Of a stretch of DNA of 64,000 nucleotides, positions 34,332-46,930 are shown piece by piece. Each line of letters starts with the position of its first letter. Positions within the stretch are counted from its first letter, which is position 1. The stretch spans positions 248,001 to 312,000 of the forward strand of contig JACBWW010000039.1 in the NCBI GenBank assembly GCA_020086605.1, in the 5' to 3' direction. The notes under the pieces are model-generated. The model made no database searches and was not told where the DNA came from. It was given only the letters and a program-made list of their open reading frames with translations. Origin of the DNA: Lanius collurio (Eukaryota > Chordata > Aves > Passeriformes > Laniidae). Position numbers and translations under genes: made by a program.

Positions 34332-37300
34332 ATTTCCTCAGTAAAAATAAAAATACCAGCCTTCTTCCACATGCTCAAATCCCTACATTTTTCTTTGTTG
34401 CTTGTAGGTTATTGATTTTCAGCTGTTCAAGTATAAGTGAATCTGTGAGACCTCACCTCTAACCGCCCTGCATGTGTTTTTATGTTACAGAGCAGTTCCA
34501 GGCAGCAAAATGTCAAAATAAACAAGATAAACAGGTAACTGTGACAAGTTTTCCCAAGGGGAGAAAAACATTAGCAGCACCTGCTGCGTTTTCCATCTGC
34601 TCTGAAGTACCCAGGAGGTAAAAACCAAGAACTTTCATGCAGCAAATGATTTGAAATGTATGACTGGTCTTGATTCCTTTAGGAAAACCCAGGCTATGTC
34701 AACAAGTAAGTAATTATTCATATACGCATTTCTATAAAATGAGGAAAGCAGTATAAGAACTACTCTAGAATCCGAAGGGCTTCAAGTCAAAGTGCAGCTC
34801 TTTTTCTTTCACCTGTCTATTCCTCTCTTTCAGTGGTGGCCTGCAGGCAAGGGATGAGCCCTGGGAAGAGCGGTAATTTCTGGTCCAGGAGAGTCTCATG
34901 TGAAACCAACTGCCCTCAAGGTTTGCAGACAAAGGCCCTGCTACCATTTTCATGCATGGCTTGGTTATGACTAACCCACGCAGGGTTTAGCCTGTGTCAT
35001 TGCCTAAATATTTAGCATTTCTCACACTCCCTAGGCTGAGCTGGGTGTGCTGGGGCTTGGTGTCATCAGCTCAGTCAGCAGCACAGCAGCTCTGTGGGGA
35101 CAGGTGGGCTGGGAGGGGCACAGCCAGTGCAGGGCAGCAAGAGGTACAGGTCCTGTGTGTGAAAAACACCCCTTGTCACCACTTTAATTCCTCCATCACC
35201 ACCAGCACGGCAGGGAAAGCCAGAAGCTACCAGGACAGAGCAGCTCTGTTTTCCACAGGAGACATCTGCTTTCTAGAATATGTTTGGCTTTCCCATAGGG
35301 AGTATTGAGCCCTCCCTCAGCACCGTGCTCCTGGGCCAGAACTGCCCCCTCCTACCTCGGTGAGGTGTCTCTCTTGGTTCAGGCTCACCAATCCCCACTG
35401 CAACTGGATGTGGTCTCAGTTTTGCACTGCCTCTGGGTGCTGGAGCCCTGTAACACCCCTGGGGCTGCCACAGCAGCCACAGCCCAGCAGCATCCTCCTC
35501 TTCCAGCATGGGAAAGGACAGTCTCTCCCCAGGGGGATTTAAGCCCTTGGGGGTGGGTGTGGCTCCCCTCCCCCCACAGGGGCAGCTCATCAGCCCCATC
35601 CTATCCCTGTCTGGCCATGCTGTGCCCAGGTTACCATTCCTACAGCTTGGGGCTCTCCAGAGCTGATACAAACCTACAGAAAATTGTCCTTTGGGAGCAT
35701 TTGACAGTAATCATTTTATTTACAACTAAATCATAGCTGGGGAGGGAAAGAAAAAAAGACCAAAAAGCAAAAGCTTACTAAATTACCGATACATGTGTTC
35801 ATTTAATAGTTTCTGAAGTGTTTTCTCTAGTTTTCTCTAGGTCTCTCTAATTTTCCTTACTGTATTGCCTATTTCTCTGCAGCCAAACACCCATTCCCTG
35901 CCACCTGCATGTCCTTGTGCCATAATAATCCTTGGGTCATTTTTTGTATTAAGGGGTTTCTTAACTTCATTGTCCTGGCCAGGTCCCAGTTTAAGTACAA
36001 TCCCTTCAAATATTCCTCTTTTATTTCAACCAGAAATGGCTATTACAATTATTTCCTGCAAATTGTTTTGGAGCTTTTTCCATGCCCCTTTTTTTTTAAT
36101 TACAAAACAGCTGTCACTTTTCACCCAGGAGATGGTTGTATTTTGATGCCACATTAATACCTCTATTCCACATACTTATCAAAACCAGTGGAAACCTACC
36201 TCGAGGCAAAGCAACCTGCTTACAGTTGAGAAAACAATTTTGCACCCTATTTCCAGGGAAATTCAGAAATTTTGCTTGCAGGAGGAGCACAATGATGAAG
36301 AAAGGACATAACAGTTTATTAGATGTGCTATGTATAAAATATTCCACATACAAAATAAATTATGTGCTTCCACTGGATAGACTTATAAAATGGTTTGATG
36401 GCTCAAGTCTCTTTAAAAGGTTATCTAAGCAAGCTGTGAATGTACGGACATTGCACTTCATCTAAAAGACATTAAAGTTTCCCTGACCTCTTAGAAGCAA
36501 TCATTTGAGTTGAAAACCTTATCAGGAGATCATGCTTGGAAGGAAACATAGAAACATTTTTCAGTTAATGGTTCAGACCCACCTTGTTTGCTCTGGAAGC
36601 CAACCCTGTACTGTAAATTCTGTCTCTGGTGCACAGTACTTATAGTCCATGAATAATGGATATTATGAACAAGCAGTAGAAATTGAAAATTCAGTTAACA
36701 ATATTATGGAGCCTCCATGCACAAGTGTAGTTTGTGAGTGATATGAATTTTATGGTTCTTATCACAAATGAAAAAAATTTGCATATCCCATCACAGCATT
36801 CTTACAAGAACTTATTCTGCATTTCTTATCTCAGGGTTTTTGTGGTAGGAAATATTGCATTAGGTCCAGTGATTTTCATTTTTCCAATAAAATTCTAAAT
36901 ACATATGCAGTAGCTCTTTACTGACTGGTTTCATGTCATAAATTAGAAGCTTGGAGGTAAATATATTAGGACAAATATTGATTTCTAAATAGTCACCATG
37001 AGTGAGATTTTACCCTGGTAATAAATTATCACACCTCTTGTCTTTTATATCTCTGTCTTATCTTCCAGTTACAATACTTTGTGACAAGTCAGTAAATAAA
37101 TAACACTGCCTCACTTCTGACAGTTCAATTCATTCAGTTCCACGTGGTAGAAACAGCAGGTATGAGTACATGATAAGGTTTTCTGGCAGCTCTGCTCAGA
37201 TAGACATTTTGAGATTTGCCACTATCATAAACAATGCTTTCAGTGTGTCACATCACCAAGCATTGCAGGCTTCCCTGTAGAAGCAGCAGGTGAAGTCCAG

Positions 37301-39943
37301 TGCCTGATGGAAAAGATTAGGAAAAAAGTAACAATATTGCTTGGGGATGTCATTGAATGAATAGTCCTTGTTCATTCAACACATCTGCTCCGTGGCTATT
37401 CAGCAGTTCTTTGGTTTAATGGATATTCTTTGTTTTACTGGATAATCTCAGCCTCTAGTACTGTCACACCATGGCTATTTGTGACATCTGGTTAGGAAAC
37501 AGGAGCGCAAATTGCAGTTACAATTGGACCTCTCCATACTCCATTTTCCCTGCTTCACAAGCAGCCCAGAGACTCCCCCAGAACAGCTCCAGTTAAGCCA
37601 GCATGGGAATATAATCAGTGCAACCTGGGGACAGAACCCACTGTCTGAAGAACTGAATGAATACAACAAAACCTGCCCCAAAACAGAGGTGGGGAAAAGA
37701 ACACAAATAGAACATCTTGGATACAGCACCCTCACAAAGCTCTGTGATGGAGACCAATTGTGTGTCGGCCCTCACTGAGCCTCCAGCCCAGGGTGACCCT
37801 CTCTGTCCCATCCCCTCCCTACAACCCAACACCACCTTGTGCCCTGACTTGCAACCACCCCTTCCCACACCCTGCTGTTCACAGCTTGGCTGTGCTGTCC
37901 TTCCCAGGAAAGGGCAAGGAAATGGATAGGACAAACTCCATAGCACCTGATGGACAGACATGGATAGGCATGGAGGGGCACAAGAAAGACAAAGGGCTTT
38001 GAAAGGACACATACTGAGGAGGCCACTGGCTGTATGGAGAAAGTTTCTTCCCTGATGAGGAAGGCCAGAGTGCAGCAGGCAGCTGGCTCACAGGCAGGTG
38101 AAAGAGAACATGGGGATCCAAGGAGATGTGTCAGATGCCCTGGGTCACTCTCCTCCAGGTCTAAGCTGGGGTGCTGAGATAAGTCTGAACTCAAGTATAT
38201 TTATCAATTCAGTCTGCTTTCTGGGAGTCAACAAAACCCAAGTTGATGTTCCAAATATTTATTAAAAAGTAACTGCTAGTGGAGAAAAAAATCAGTAAGC
38301 AGTCCAATGGCAGATTTATTACATTTTTGACAAGTAAAGGGAATTAATCTCTTTTATGAACAAAAATGGCAATAAGAAAGTATACTGGAGGATTCTCAAT
38401 CAAACATTAAAATGAAAACAGCATGTGCAATATACATTTATATATAAATATATTGGTTACATTCTTTATAAATAGATTAAACAACATTCATTAGCAACAT
38501 CCAAAAATATTTCTTTGTGGCAAGAGATTCATCTTCCTTCACAGCAATACTGCCTCTCCATAAGTTTCCACGACAACGATTTTAGAGTTTGGGACTAGAA
38601 TAGGTATTTGACACACCAGATCAAACCCAGAGCAAGTGATTGGAAATATGAGATCTCAATGAGACTTAAGGCCAGATATGCAACAGGTGGAATTGGCAGA
38701 GTGTGATTTAAGCTGTGGGATCTCATTGAAATCTCAAATTTGGATTAAAGCTAGATTCCCATAGGGAAGCAGTGACACTGCTCAGAATTGTCAGCTAAAA
38801 CACACTTCCCTTTTTCTGTAAACAAATGCTAACAAAAATAAACTCTCTGTACCCTGTTAACCATTTCTTAACATAAAAATAAGGAGCTGCTCAGGTAGTT
38901 TTAAAGTAAGTCAGTATAAAACTATCCTATCCTAAGCGCTGCCTCTCCCAAAGTGCTAACAAACAGCACAGTGCTTCCTATTTGAGGCCACATTCCCTGC
39001 TTTCCATGGTTCATATTGCAAACCTCACCTCCAGCAGGACTGAGCTCAAGCCTCCAACCATGGTGGCTGAATCAGCCGAGCCCTGGGCACCTCCCTGGGA
39101 CACTCAGAGCCCTTGTGAACAGATCGTGCCAGGGCTGTGCTCCCTGTGCTGCCAGAGCCACCCTGCACCCACGGCAGAGCCATGCCCAGCCTGCAGGGTT
39201 TGCACTGCAGGGTTTGCACTGCAGGGAGCTGCTCACACCCACCCCAGCACTGCAGGTACTTTGCCTGTCTCCTGCAGAGACCTGGGCAGGAGCTGGGCTC
39301 AGGCCCTGCAGCAGAAGACAAGCAGATCATTTTGCATAGTTTGGTTGAGCGGTGACTCTGTGAGTCCTGGGGAGATGCCCTATCGCGCTCCTGCTGCTCC
39401 CATTCCTGCCAGGCGTAGCAGGGACTCTCACAGCTTGCCTGTTTGGGACCTCTTTGGACTTGGTTTGGTTCAAATACTTGCTGGCTGATAACGTTGGAGC
39501 CTGAATAAGAAATAGTGCAAATACAAGCTTAAAGAATAAAAAAACCCCAAACCATACCACATTACGTTCACTGAACATTCAGTTAAAGAGACAAGAAACC
39601 CCAATTTTGGGGTATTTGAGATATTTGGCAAACTTGCATGAGATTCTTCACAATTGTCTTTAACATTTCACTTGGCACTAGATGCTTCAAATTATTTGCT
39701 AATGTGATTCTAACTAACACTGTTGTGGCTAATTGCAAATGACTTTGAAGACTAGTCATGGAACACGGGACATCTCCCTCATGTGATGGGACAAACACTC
39801 CCTGCAGCTTTGGATTCCTCAGTGCTTTTCTTATCCAAGTTTAACTCAAAATGATTTTGCTTGCATGGAATGGTGTGAATTCATCCAGGGTGGTTTTTCT
39901 GGAAGGCGAACAGACAATAGTTATTTCTGAGGGTCAAAATACC
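34332..39943. other. Intergenic stretch downstream of the receptor
   Basis: No gene was recognised. The 14-bp tandem repeat at 39191 and an AT-rich stretch near 38425-38485 are the only landmarks. Confidence 0.5.
39191..39226 (+). repeat. 14-bp tandem repeat, 2.6 copies
   Basis: CTGCAGGGTTTGCA is repeated twice exactly and is followed by a partial third copy, CTGCAGGG. Confidence 0.9.
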
Positions 39944-39949
39944 TTTATT
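39944..39949 (-). terminator. First canonical AATAAA downstream of the receptor stop (candidate poly(A) signal)
   Basis: Scanning the minus strand from the TGA at 41936, the first AATAAA I find is here (TTTATT on the plus strand), about 2 kb past the stop. No ATTAAA was noticed in between. If it is used, the 3' UTR would be about 2 kb. This is position-based inference only; a single hexamer in 2 kb of AT-rich DNA is weak evidence. Confidence 0.2.
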
Positions 39950-41935
39950 TGGCCATGCTGAGGCAGATTAAGAGGCCAAAACAGAACTCAGTTTGATTCC
40001 TATTATGGGAGGTTGGCTGCAGTGCATTTTAAAACAACAATCATCTGAAGTGGCTGAGATGTTCAAGTTTGAAACAAGTTCCTAAATGCCAGGGCACCCT
40101 ATAAATGCAGGGCCCTCCTGGTACTGTCGTGACCTTCATCACAGGGCAGCAGCAGCAGAGACACTCAGTCCTCATGGAGACAATGCACCACGCAAAGTTC
40201 CTTGGCCCACTTCAGAAAGAGGCTTAATTTCTCTCAATTCCTCTTCCCCCCAAAAATCAGCAGAAGGAACATTCAGCAGCAAGTTGGTTTCAGAAAGCAG
40301 TGCACAAACAGCTCACTATCTTCACTAAGGATTAGGCACGCAGGCTGCTCAGGCTTTGGGGAAATCCTACGTACCTCCATCTCCAGGCGCCTACAAAGTC
40401 TGGTCTCGGTGTTTCAGAGCTCAGCACTGGGAACTAGTCCTGCTTTGACTAGAACCAAAGAGAGAAGACTGCAGTCCTTCACCAGGGGCAGGGCTGTCTA
40501 TTGTCCTCCTTAGACCCCAGGGCTCAGACCTGCCCTTCTCCCTGTTGTGCCACTCAGCACACTGGCATCAAAGCAGGTGTGCTAACCTGAAGGTAGAGTT
40601 GCACCAGGGGAGTCTTACCTGTTGATTTTATGGGACTGTTTTAAAGCAGGAATCCACATATTTAAAGCCATAGAGATGAATTCACAATGAAGCTAAGGAA
40701 ACAAAGGAGTTATCATATTTACAGAAAGCTGCTGTCACACACACCCCCCCCTTTCATACTCCATTAAAGAAACAGCCTTATCTTTGTCCATGTGCTTGTG
40801 TCTAATGTGATACTGGCCTCTCCAGCACTACATTGTTTCCAATGATGCAGATAGCACAGTTCAGGCTTTAACAGAACTGGTGCATAATTATGCTTAAGTA
40901 GCTTTCGTCTCCCAGCTCCATGAGTTAATTACAGTTCCATATGTGAATAAAATGGAAAAAAAAATCTTCACTTTTTCTCCCGTCAGCAAATTAATGTTCT
41001 GTGATGGGCAAAAGGAGGGATTTTTGGAACAAACACTGCCTTCCCCTTCTCCCTTTGTCTGCAAGTGTCAATGTTACTGGAACTTAAAAGCTGCAATCTG
41101 CATTACACAGATGGGACTCTGCTATGTTCATCTCTTTTTTTGTGATGTTCATGTAGCAGTGACTTTTGAAAGATGTTTGGAATTACTTCTGGCCATGACA
41201 GGATACTGCCTAAATTAGAAGCAGGCTCCAAGTATCTTCCTGAAATTAGATTATGTCATATGCCATATTCTTACTCATGGCCTGGGAAAGAGAATGCAAG
41301 GGTACTTAATATCTGTAGATGTTCAATTAAAGTGAGTGCATCGGACACACACTGGTCTGGCTTCTGCCTGCCTCACATCTAGCCCTGGCTAGCTCCTAAA
41401 TGTTAAGAGGAAAGAAAAAGGAAAACACACACCATGCCCATACATACGCCTGCTGGCTAATACAGGTACCTATCTAAAATGTAAAAAGCCATGCAGTTTA
41501 CACTTTGTTTGATACAGTTTGGGTTAAGTTAATGCTAGAAAAATAGAATTCAGAGGCAAAGGAGAAAGGTTTGTGTGTAATAAATGGCAATTTTGCTGTC
41601 TCTTGAAGGTTGCATTTCAAGCATAACTGCATTTCTCCATGCACTCTGAACGCTTCCCTTTTCGGGTATTGGCATGCTTGTGGCAAAAGCAACCAAACCA
41701 ATTAATTAGGCACACAGTGAAAGATGACATATGAAAAAAAAAAAAAAAGATTAGTAATTTCCATTCTGAAAATCCTTACTCAAAGCCTTGATGTCACAAC
41801 AACAAGCTAAGCATGAAAGGTTGCAGACTCCTTCCTTGCATGAGGGCAACACCAGCTGTGCAATGCACACAGTGAGAAAGGCTCTTATATATTGTATATA
41901 CAACTGTAATCCAGAATAAATAGTACTGTCCTGAC
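39950..41935 (-). other. Possible receptor 3' UTR / downstream flank
   Basis: Directly after the stop the minus strand reads an ATTTATT-containing AU-rich patch (near 41910-41925), which could act as an AU-rich element if transcribed. An A15 run on the plus strand (41734-41748) would be a U-run in the transcript. There is no open reading frame of note. The UTR extent is inferred, not shown. Confidence 0.3.
41734..41748 (+). repeat. Poly-A run (A15) in the receptor 3' flank
   Basis: Fifteen consecutive A, about 190 bp past the receptor stop. In a receptor transcript it would read as a U tract. Confidence 0.85.
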
Positions 41936-42804
41936 TCATAGGTGTATTTCAGCGTGGTTGTTGTTGGTTGTTATGGCTGGAGAATGCTTGCTTTTCATCC
42001 CTTCTGTCCCACCCTTGGACACATCAATGAACAGCAGCCTGGGAGTCCACAGTGTCAGCAATATCCTTTTGTATTCCTTCCGAAAATTCTGGTTAAGAAG
42101 CCCATAGATCACAGCATTGAGGCAGCTGTTAAAATAGGCCATAAAATAGCTCAGGACAAAAAGCCATTCTGGAATGTGTGGCTGCACTTTTGAAGGATTA
42201 ATTGAAACAGCAAGGCCAATAAAGTTTAATGGTCCCCAGCACACAGCAAAAAGGACAAAAACCACAAACATAGTCAAGAAGTTTCGGATGTCAGCTGCCC
42301 TGAGCTTCTGCTTGCAGTCTTGTCTCACCCTGTGTTTGACTTGAATCACCAAAATCCAGATCCGTAGGTAGCAAAACGTCACAACGGAGAGCGGGACGAT
42401 GAAGTGAACCACCACCACCGTGATGGTGTACGATGTGCTCACCGTCTGGGCAAAGGTGCAGGAGTAAATCCGGGGGTCATACTGCAAGGAGCCAACAAAG
42501 AAGTTTGGCACAATTGCCACCACCGTGAGTATCCAGGTCAGGCAGAGATAGCAGCAGGTGTTCTTCAGGTTGAAGAGCTTATCGTACCGAAGGCTGTGGC
42601 AGATGTAGCAGTAGCGGTTGATTGCGATCGCCGTGATGTTGAAAATGGACCCGATGACGCTTAAGCCCATCAGGAACCCACTTATCTGGCAGTGAACATT
42701 TCCCATGGTCCATCCATTGTGGAAGATGGCACTCAAGATCAGAGGGTATGGATAAACTGCAACCACAAGGTCTGCGACAGACAAGCTGACGACAAAGATG
42801 TTGC
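41936..42804 (-). CDS. GPR50: Melatonin receptor Mel1c-type (GPR50/MTNR1C), last coding exon
   Basis: Class A GPCR of the plasma membrane that senses melatonin, normally through Gi. The exon starts after a TTTTTTGTAG acceptor with a split Gly codon (phase 1), the usual melatonin-receptor intron position in the first intracellular loop, and runs 288 codons to TGA; the first residues read [12 protein letters not shown]. Numbering from that Asn: TM2 ~4-27, TM3 ~38-61 with NRY (62-64) replacing DRY, TM4 ~81-99, TM5 ~125-155, TM6 ~173-199, TM7 ~212-233 with NAVIY (229-233), then helix 8 and a ~40-residue tail. Disulfide cysteines are C38 and C115. N100, F117, Q119 and H133 match MT1 ligand-contact positions. 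Mel1c rather than MT1/MT2 is inferred from the loop-3 and tail block ([14 protein letters not shown], then KSK), which resembles Xenopus Mel1c as I remember it. The long mammalian GPR50 tail is absent. TM1 and the N-terminus are on a missing exon. No frameshift or stop is seen. Confidence 0.93.
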
Positions 42805-42830
42805 CTACAAAAAAGAAGAGACCATGAGAG
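42805..42830 (-). other. Splice acceptor of the receptor's last exon
   Basis: On the minus strand a pyrimidine-rich stretch, CTCTTCTTTTTTGTAG, directly precedes the point where receptor homology begins. The two exon bases GC complete a Gly codon whose first G would come from exon 1, so the junction is phase 1. That matches the conserved intron position between the first intracellular loop and TM2 in vertebrate melatonin receptors. Confidence 0.85.
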
Positions 42831-45800
42831 GTTAGCGTAGGTCCAGATGGACAACTTGCAACTCAGAACTCCTCTTTAGGCCTAGGTCTTCTCATGGGCT
42901 TCACTCTACTCTCCACTCAGAATTTGAAACCCTAGGAAACAAGATTGTGCTCTACTAGTGACAGCAGAGGAGAGTAACTAGGCAAGATTGACCTGCATGT
43001 TCCTTCTTGGGAATATTCTAAACTGGAAGTGTTACCCTTAACTGTAGCTGGGGGTCAGGTACCTGTGGTCCTTTAAGTAATGTAGAAGAGAAGGATTTTG
43101 TTCTCCTTGTTAATGAGCCAGCCTGACTGTCTGACCATCATGGGCCAAAGGAGTATGGTAGGCAGGTTATGATTCATCTCACTGACAGCAGCTGCACAGG
43201 AAAGGTCTCTTTTGTTCTTTTGCATGTAAGCAGGTATGCATTCACCAGAATTTATGCACTGTTCATGTTAAGGATTGTATGTTCATAAAGGAAGCATGGT
43301 GCAACCAGCCTTGATGTGCTTATCTTATTTGGTCTGTTTTCCTGTTCTTTTAATGTTAAAGTTGTCTGGTGCAGTATGGAAGGTCAATTGCTCCGTCATT
43401 GTCTGGTCCTGGGCAGAGAATGTGGTAAATAAGTTGCAGTCAGCCATCTCTGCAGAGTATGTGCTGCAGGTTGCTCATTTAGACTCTACAACAAAGGGTT
43501 GAGTCTCTGCAAGTATAAAATAATTTCAGCCTTGTTGGATGGAAAATGCTGCATTGTGTGGGATAACACCTGCCAGCTCCACTGTGTGGAGCAGCCTCTA
43601 ATGACCTGGGTGACCAGTGACCTCCTAACAGCACTTACTGCTCATTTCATGAGTCTGGTGTATTTTTAGGGAGACAAAAAGCCTTTCTGTTCAGTTTGCC
43701 AGTCAGCATAGAGAACTGCGTGAAGAAAAGGACCTCCAGGTCTTGTGGGAACTGGTGCAACTACAGGACCAGCTATGTTGAAAAGGACATCTGTCAATAC
43801 TCAGCATTTTGATGACCACAAAGTGTCACTTTAGCAGGAGCTCAACACTTCAGTTAGAGGACAGCACACTAGAAAAAGTAGTTGGTTTTCCTAACTCTGC
43901 AACTTTCAGGTGTATCTGCAGTGGTGGGAAGGAAAATATTACTAGACAGCAGATATATATATACACATAGAGAGAGTATGTATAGAGAATAGAGCCACGT
44001 GTAACACATTTAAGGTGTGAACACCTGTGCCCCTATGTGATACAGGCAACATCCCATCCAGCTGATCACACCCGCACGTTCTCTTCAAACCCTCATATCT
44101 TGCTGTCTGGTAGAGTAGATATATATTTTAAAAAATACTAAAAAGAGGTATTTTTCTGTGTTATCCCTGAAAGAACTCTCTTACATCTCGATTCAACCAG
44201 GTCACAAGCTTTAGCACTTGGAAAATCCAAGGGCTGTTGGAAAGCATGGCTGCATTGCCGTTGCAGTTGGGTCATGGCTATGTTTGTGCCAACAAAAACT
44301 ATCAGGACAAGTCAAAAGTTCATATCAGGCCACTTCATGCTGACTGGAAAGCAGTCCAGACTGGAGAATAGCCCCCGGCAGTGTGGAGCTGAGGCAGCTG
44401 ACACAAAATGCCACTTAAAAATAAGTATTAGCAGAGGTCATGTGAAGTGCTGAAATCTTTTTAGAAAGAAATTTTACATACACAGGTTTACCACAGCACA
44501 CAGCTTGTGTGTCTGCTGGGCCTCAGTGCTGCTTTCTTGCGGATTTAATAACTTACTGAGCACCTTTTAAAATGCAGTTACTGAACCTGGTCCCCATCTA
44601 ATTAACTCCATTTATGCCCACTGTCAAGGGCAGAACCAACTCTGGTCAGATGAGTGATGCTGCAGGCACCCCCGAGAGGGAATGCTCTTCTGCAGCAAAA
44701 CTTTTATTCACTCGATCAAAAATATGCACTTCAACACAAAGAAAATGTGCCTCCAGCACCAGAACTTCCTTTTGGAAAGCTTTTCTAAAATAATTTTCAA
44801 GAGAACAAAACACAGGCAGAGAGGTATCAGCAATCCAATTTAGGAGACTTCCAGAGCATGCTGAAGACAGATTCCACTAACTGGACCATAACTCACTCTC
44901 TTCACCAGACCTGTCCTACTTGGATACACACTTATACACAGCCAGCCAGAAAGCAAGTCTTTGCCTTTGCTAGGCATGAAAGAGACACATTCAACATCCA
45001 GTTCCAAACCAGGCAAAGCAGAACAAAACTGAATATTCCCTACTTAAACCACCACATTTGTGGATTTAATCCAAAATTTGGAAAAACCGTAGGGAAAATT
45101 ACAAGTCTCACTTCACTGCCAGCTGCTGGAAGAAAAAAGCCGTCTCGGCTGGTCTTTCTTCACCAACTTGAACAGTTGGGAGGAAGTAAAAATATAAGGA
45201 AAAAAAAATCTATAGAAATAATATTCACAGGATGGACGTTGTAGTTTGGACACAGTCCAAGAGCATGGTATTGTGTGTATTATTTTGACAACACTTCATT
45301 GCATGTTGCTCCAGCAGGGAGAAAATGAGATGGTTTTATCATGAAAAGAATAACCTCCTCCACTTGGGAGCAAACCTGCCCTCCCCTTCTCTGTGACAGT
45401 CTCACCTCTCCTGTCCAGCAGCAGACATGGCCCAGGCAGGGTGCTGGGTGCCTGAAAATACAGCCAGGTTCATTCAGTACTATTTCACAGAAACAAACCC
45501 ATCTTCCAGTTCATGTGGGAATGTGCTCGACTTCATCCTTTTCTTCTGGTGAGAGGAAGGGGAAGGTCAGACCCATAAAACTGCCATTTTCAGGTCAGTC
45601 CTGGAAATCAGTGCATTTTTAATAACTGAGTACTGTAAAGACGGGGCTCATTGCATGCCACCAAAGCAGAACGTGCCCTTCAAAGTGTGGGAACTGGCTA
45701 TCGGGTAATTATTAAAATAGGAGTAATTTGAGTTAAACATTGCTTTAGCCTTGCAATCCCAGGTTTGCTATGAGACCACCATGTGCTGAGCCCTGCACCA

Positions 45801-46913
45801 ACAGCTTGTGTCCTTCCCAAAGACACTGCAGAATGGGAAGCCATCTAATATGTGGCTTTTAGGGAAGGTGAAGAGCAGTCTCCTGCCAATGATCTTCATT
45901 ATTGTGGTTTTTTTACATTTCCCACTATAAAATAAAGAAGTCTGGCCCTTAAATAATACCAGCAGGACTTAATCTCTAATTTAAATTTATCTGCTCCTGC
46001 AACACTATTTTCAGATGTATCTTTTTCTCTTTGTTGGCATGGGACTATATTTCCTTATTAGCTTTCACATTTTCCGTCCCTTTTTTAACTTCTGCTTAGT
46101 ATAAACTGGCTCATGTGCCACTGTGCTCCATCCCCCAGTTATGGAGTCATACATGAAGAGGCAGGAATGGTGGAGAAAGGCAAGTGTGACACAAAGATAC
46201 TGGTAATACAAACTTGTCCACATTCTCAGAGAATTTATAAATCCTTGTACATTACAGAAGTCCAACACAAAGCTACAGATTATAGAGGTATAATCTGTTC
46301 ACAGTGTAATCCACAATTGTTTAGGGAAGAAAAACCCAACTCCAAACAATCTGAAGCCCATCTACAGAGCAGATTATAGGCATGTGCAGATGATGCAAAA
46401 GGGACTTTATCCCCGAACATCTCCCGCCCTAGCAATTCCATCTTTGAGTTTCCCCTCTGCTCTCATAAATCTATGTCTGCCCACTCCAGCAGTCTGCTCC
46501 TGTACTCCAGCAGTTCCCTGGCCCTACCTCTCATTCTGCCTGGATTATCCAACAACACAGGTTATCTGAGGACTTATTGTCAAGCCCTGGTTCTAGGAAA
46601 TGTGGAAATACCTCAATGAATTCTGCAAATCAATAATCCACATACGTAAAAGTCTTCACTGGCAGGCTGCCCCAACAGTACCTGACTTTCATCCAAACAG
46701 GTATTGTTCAACAGAGATTAACTGAGCATCACTGTACAAACACCAGGGTCACTGGCACTGCCTGCCTCAAGAGGCTGTTGGAAATCCCCTGGTGTCCAAG
46801 CTCCAGTTGCACAGATCCAGCCTCTCCCTCCTTTTCCCACACAGCAGCTGTGGGCTGTCCTTTACAGACTGTGGCTTACATACCCTGAACCTAGAACCAA
46901 GATTAAAAGGTGA

Positions 46914-46930
46914 GGGGGGGGGGGGGGGGG
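46914..46930 (+). repeat. Poly-G run (G17)
   Basis: Seventeen consecutive G follow GGTGA and precede AAAGGAG. Homopolymer length in draft assemblies is unreliable. On the receptor sense strand this is a C run. Confidence 0.9.

Noticed and set aside
37141..37146. CACGTG E-box (others at 15007, 17713 and 43996) as circadian control of the receptor
   Set aside because: Four copies of a 6-mer in 64 kb is within chance, and none is near a recognised promoter.
42404..42664. Plus-strand open frame opposite the receptor exon
   Set aside because: Shadow of the receptor coding sequence on the other strand; no family signature.
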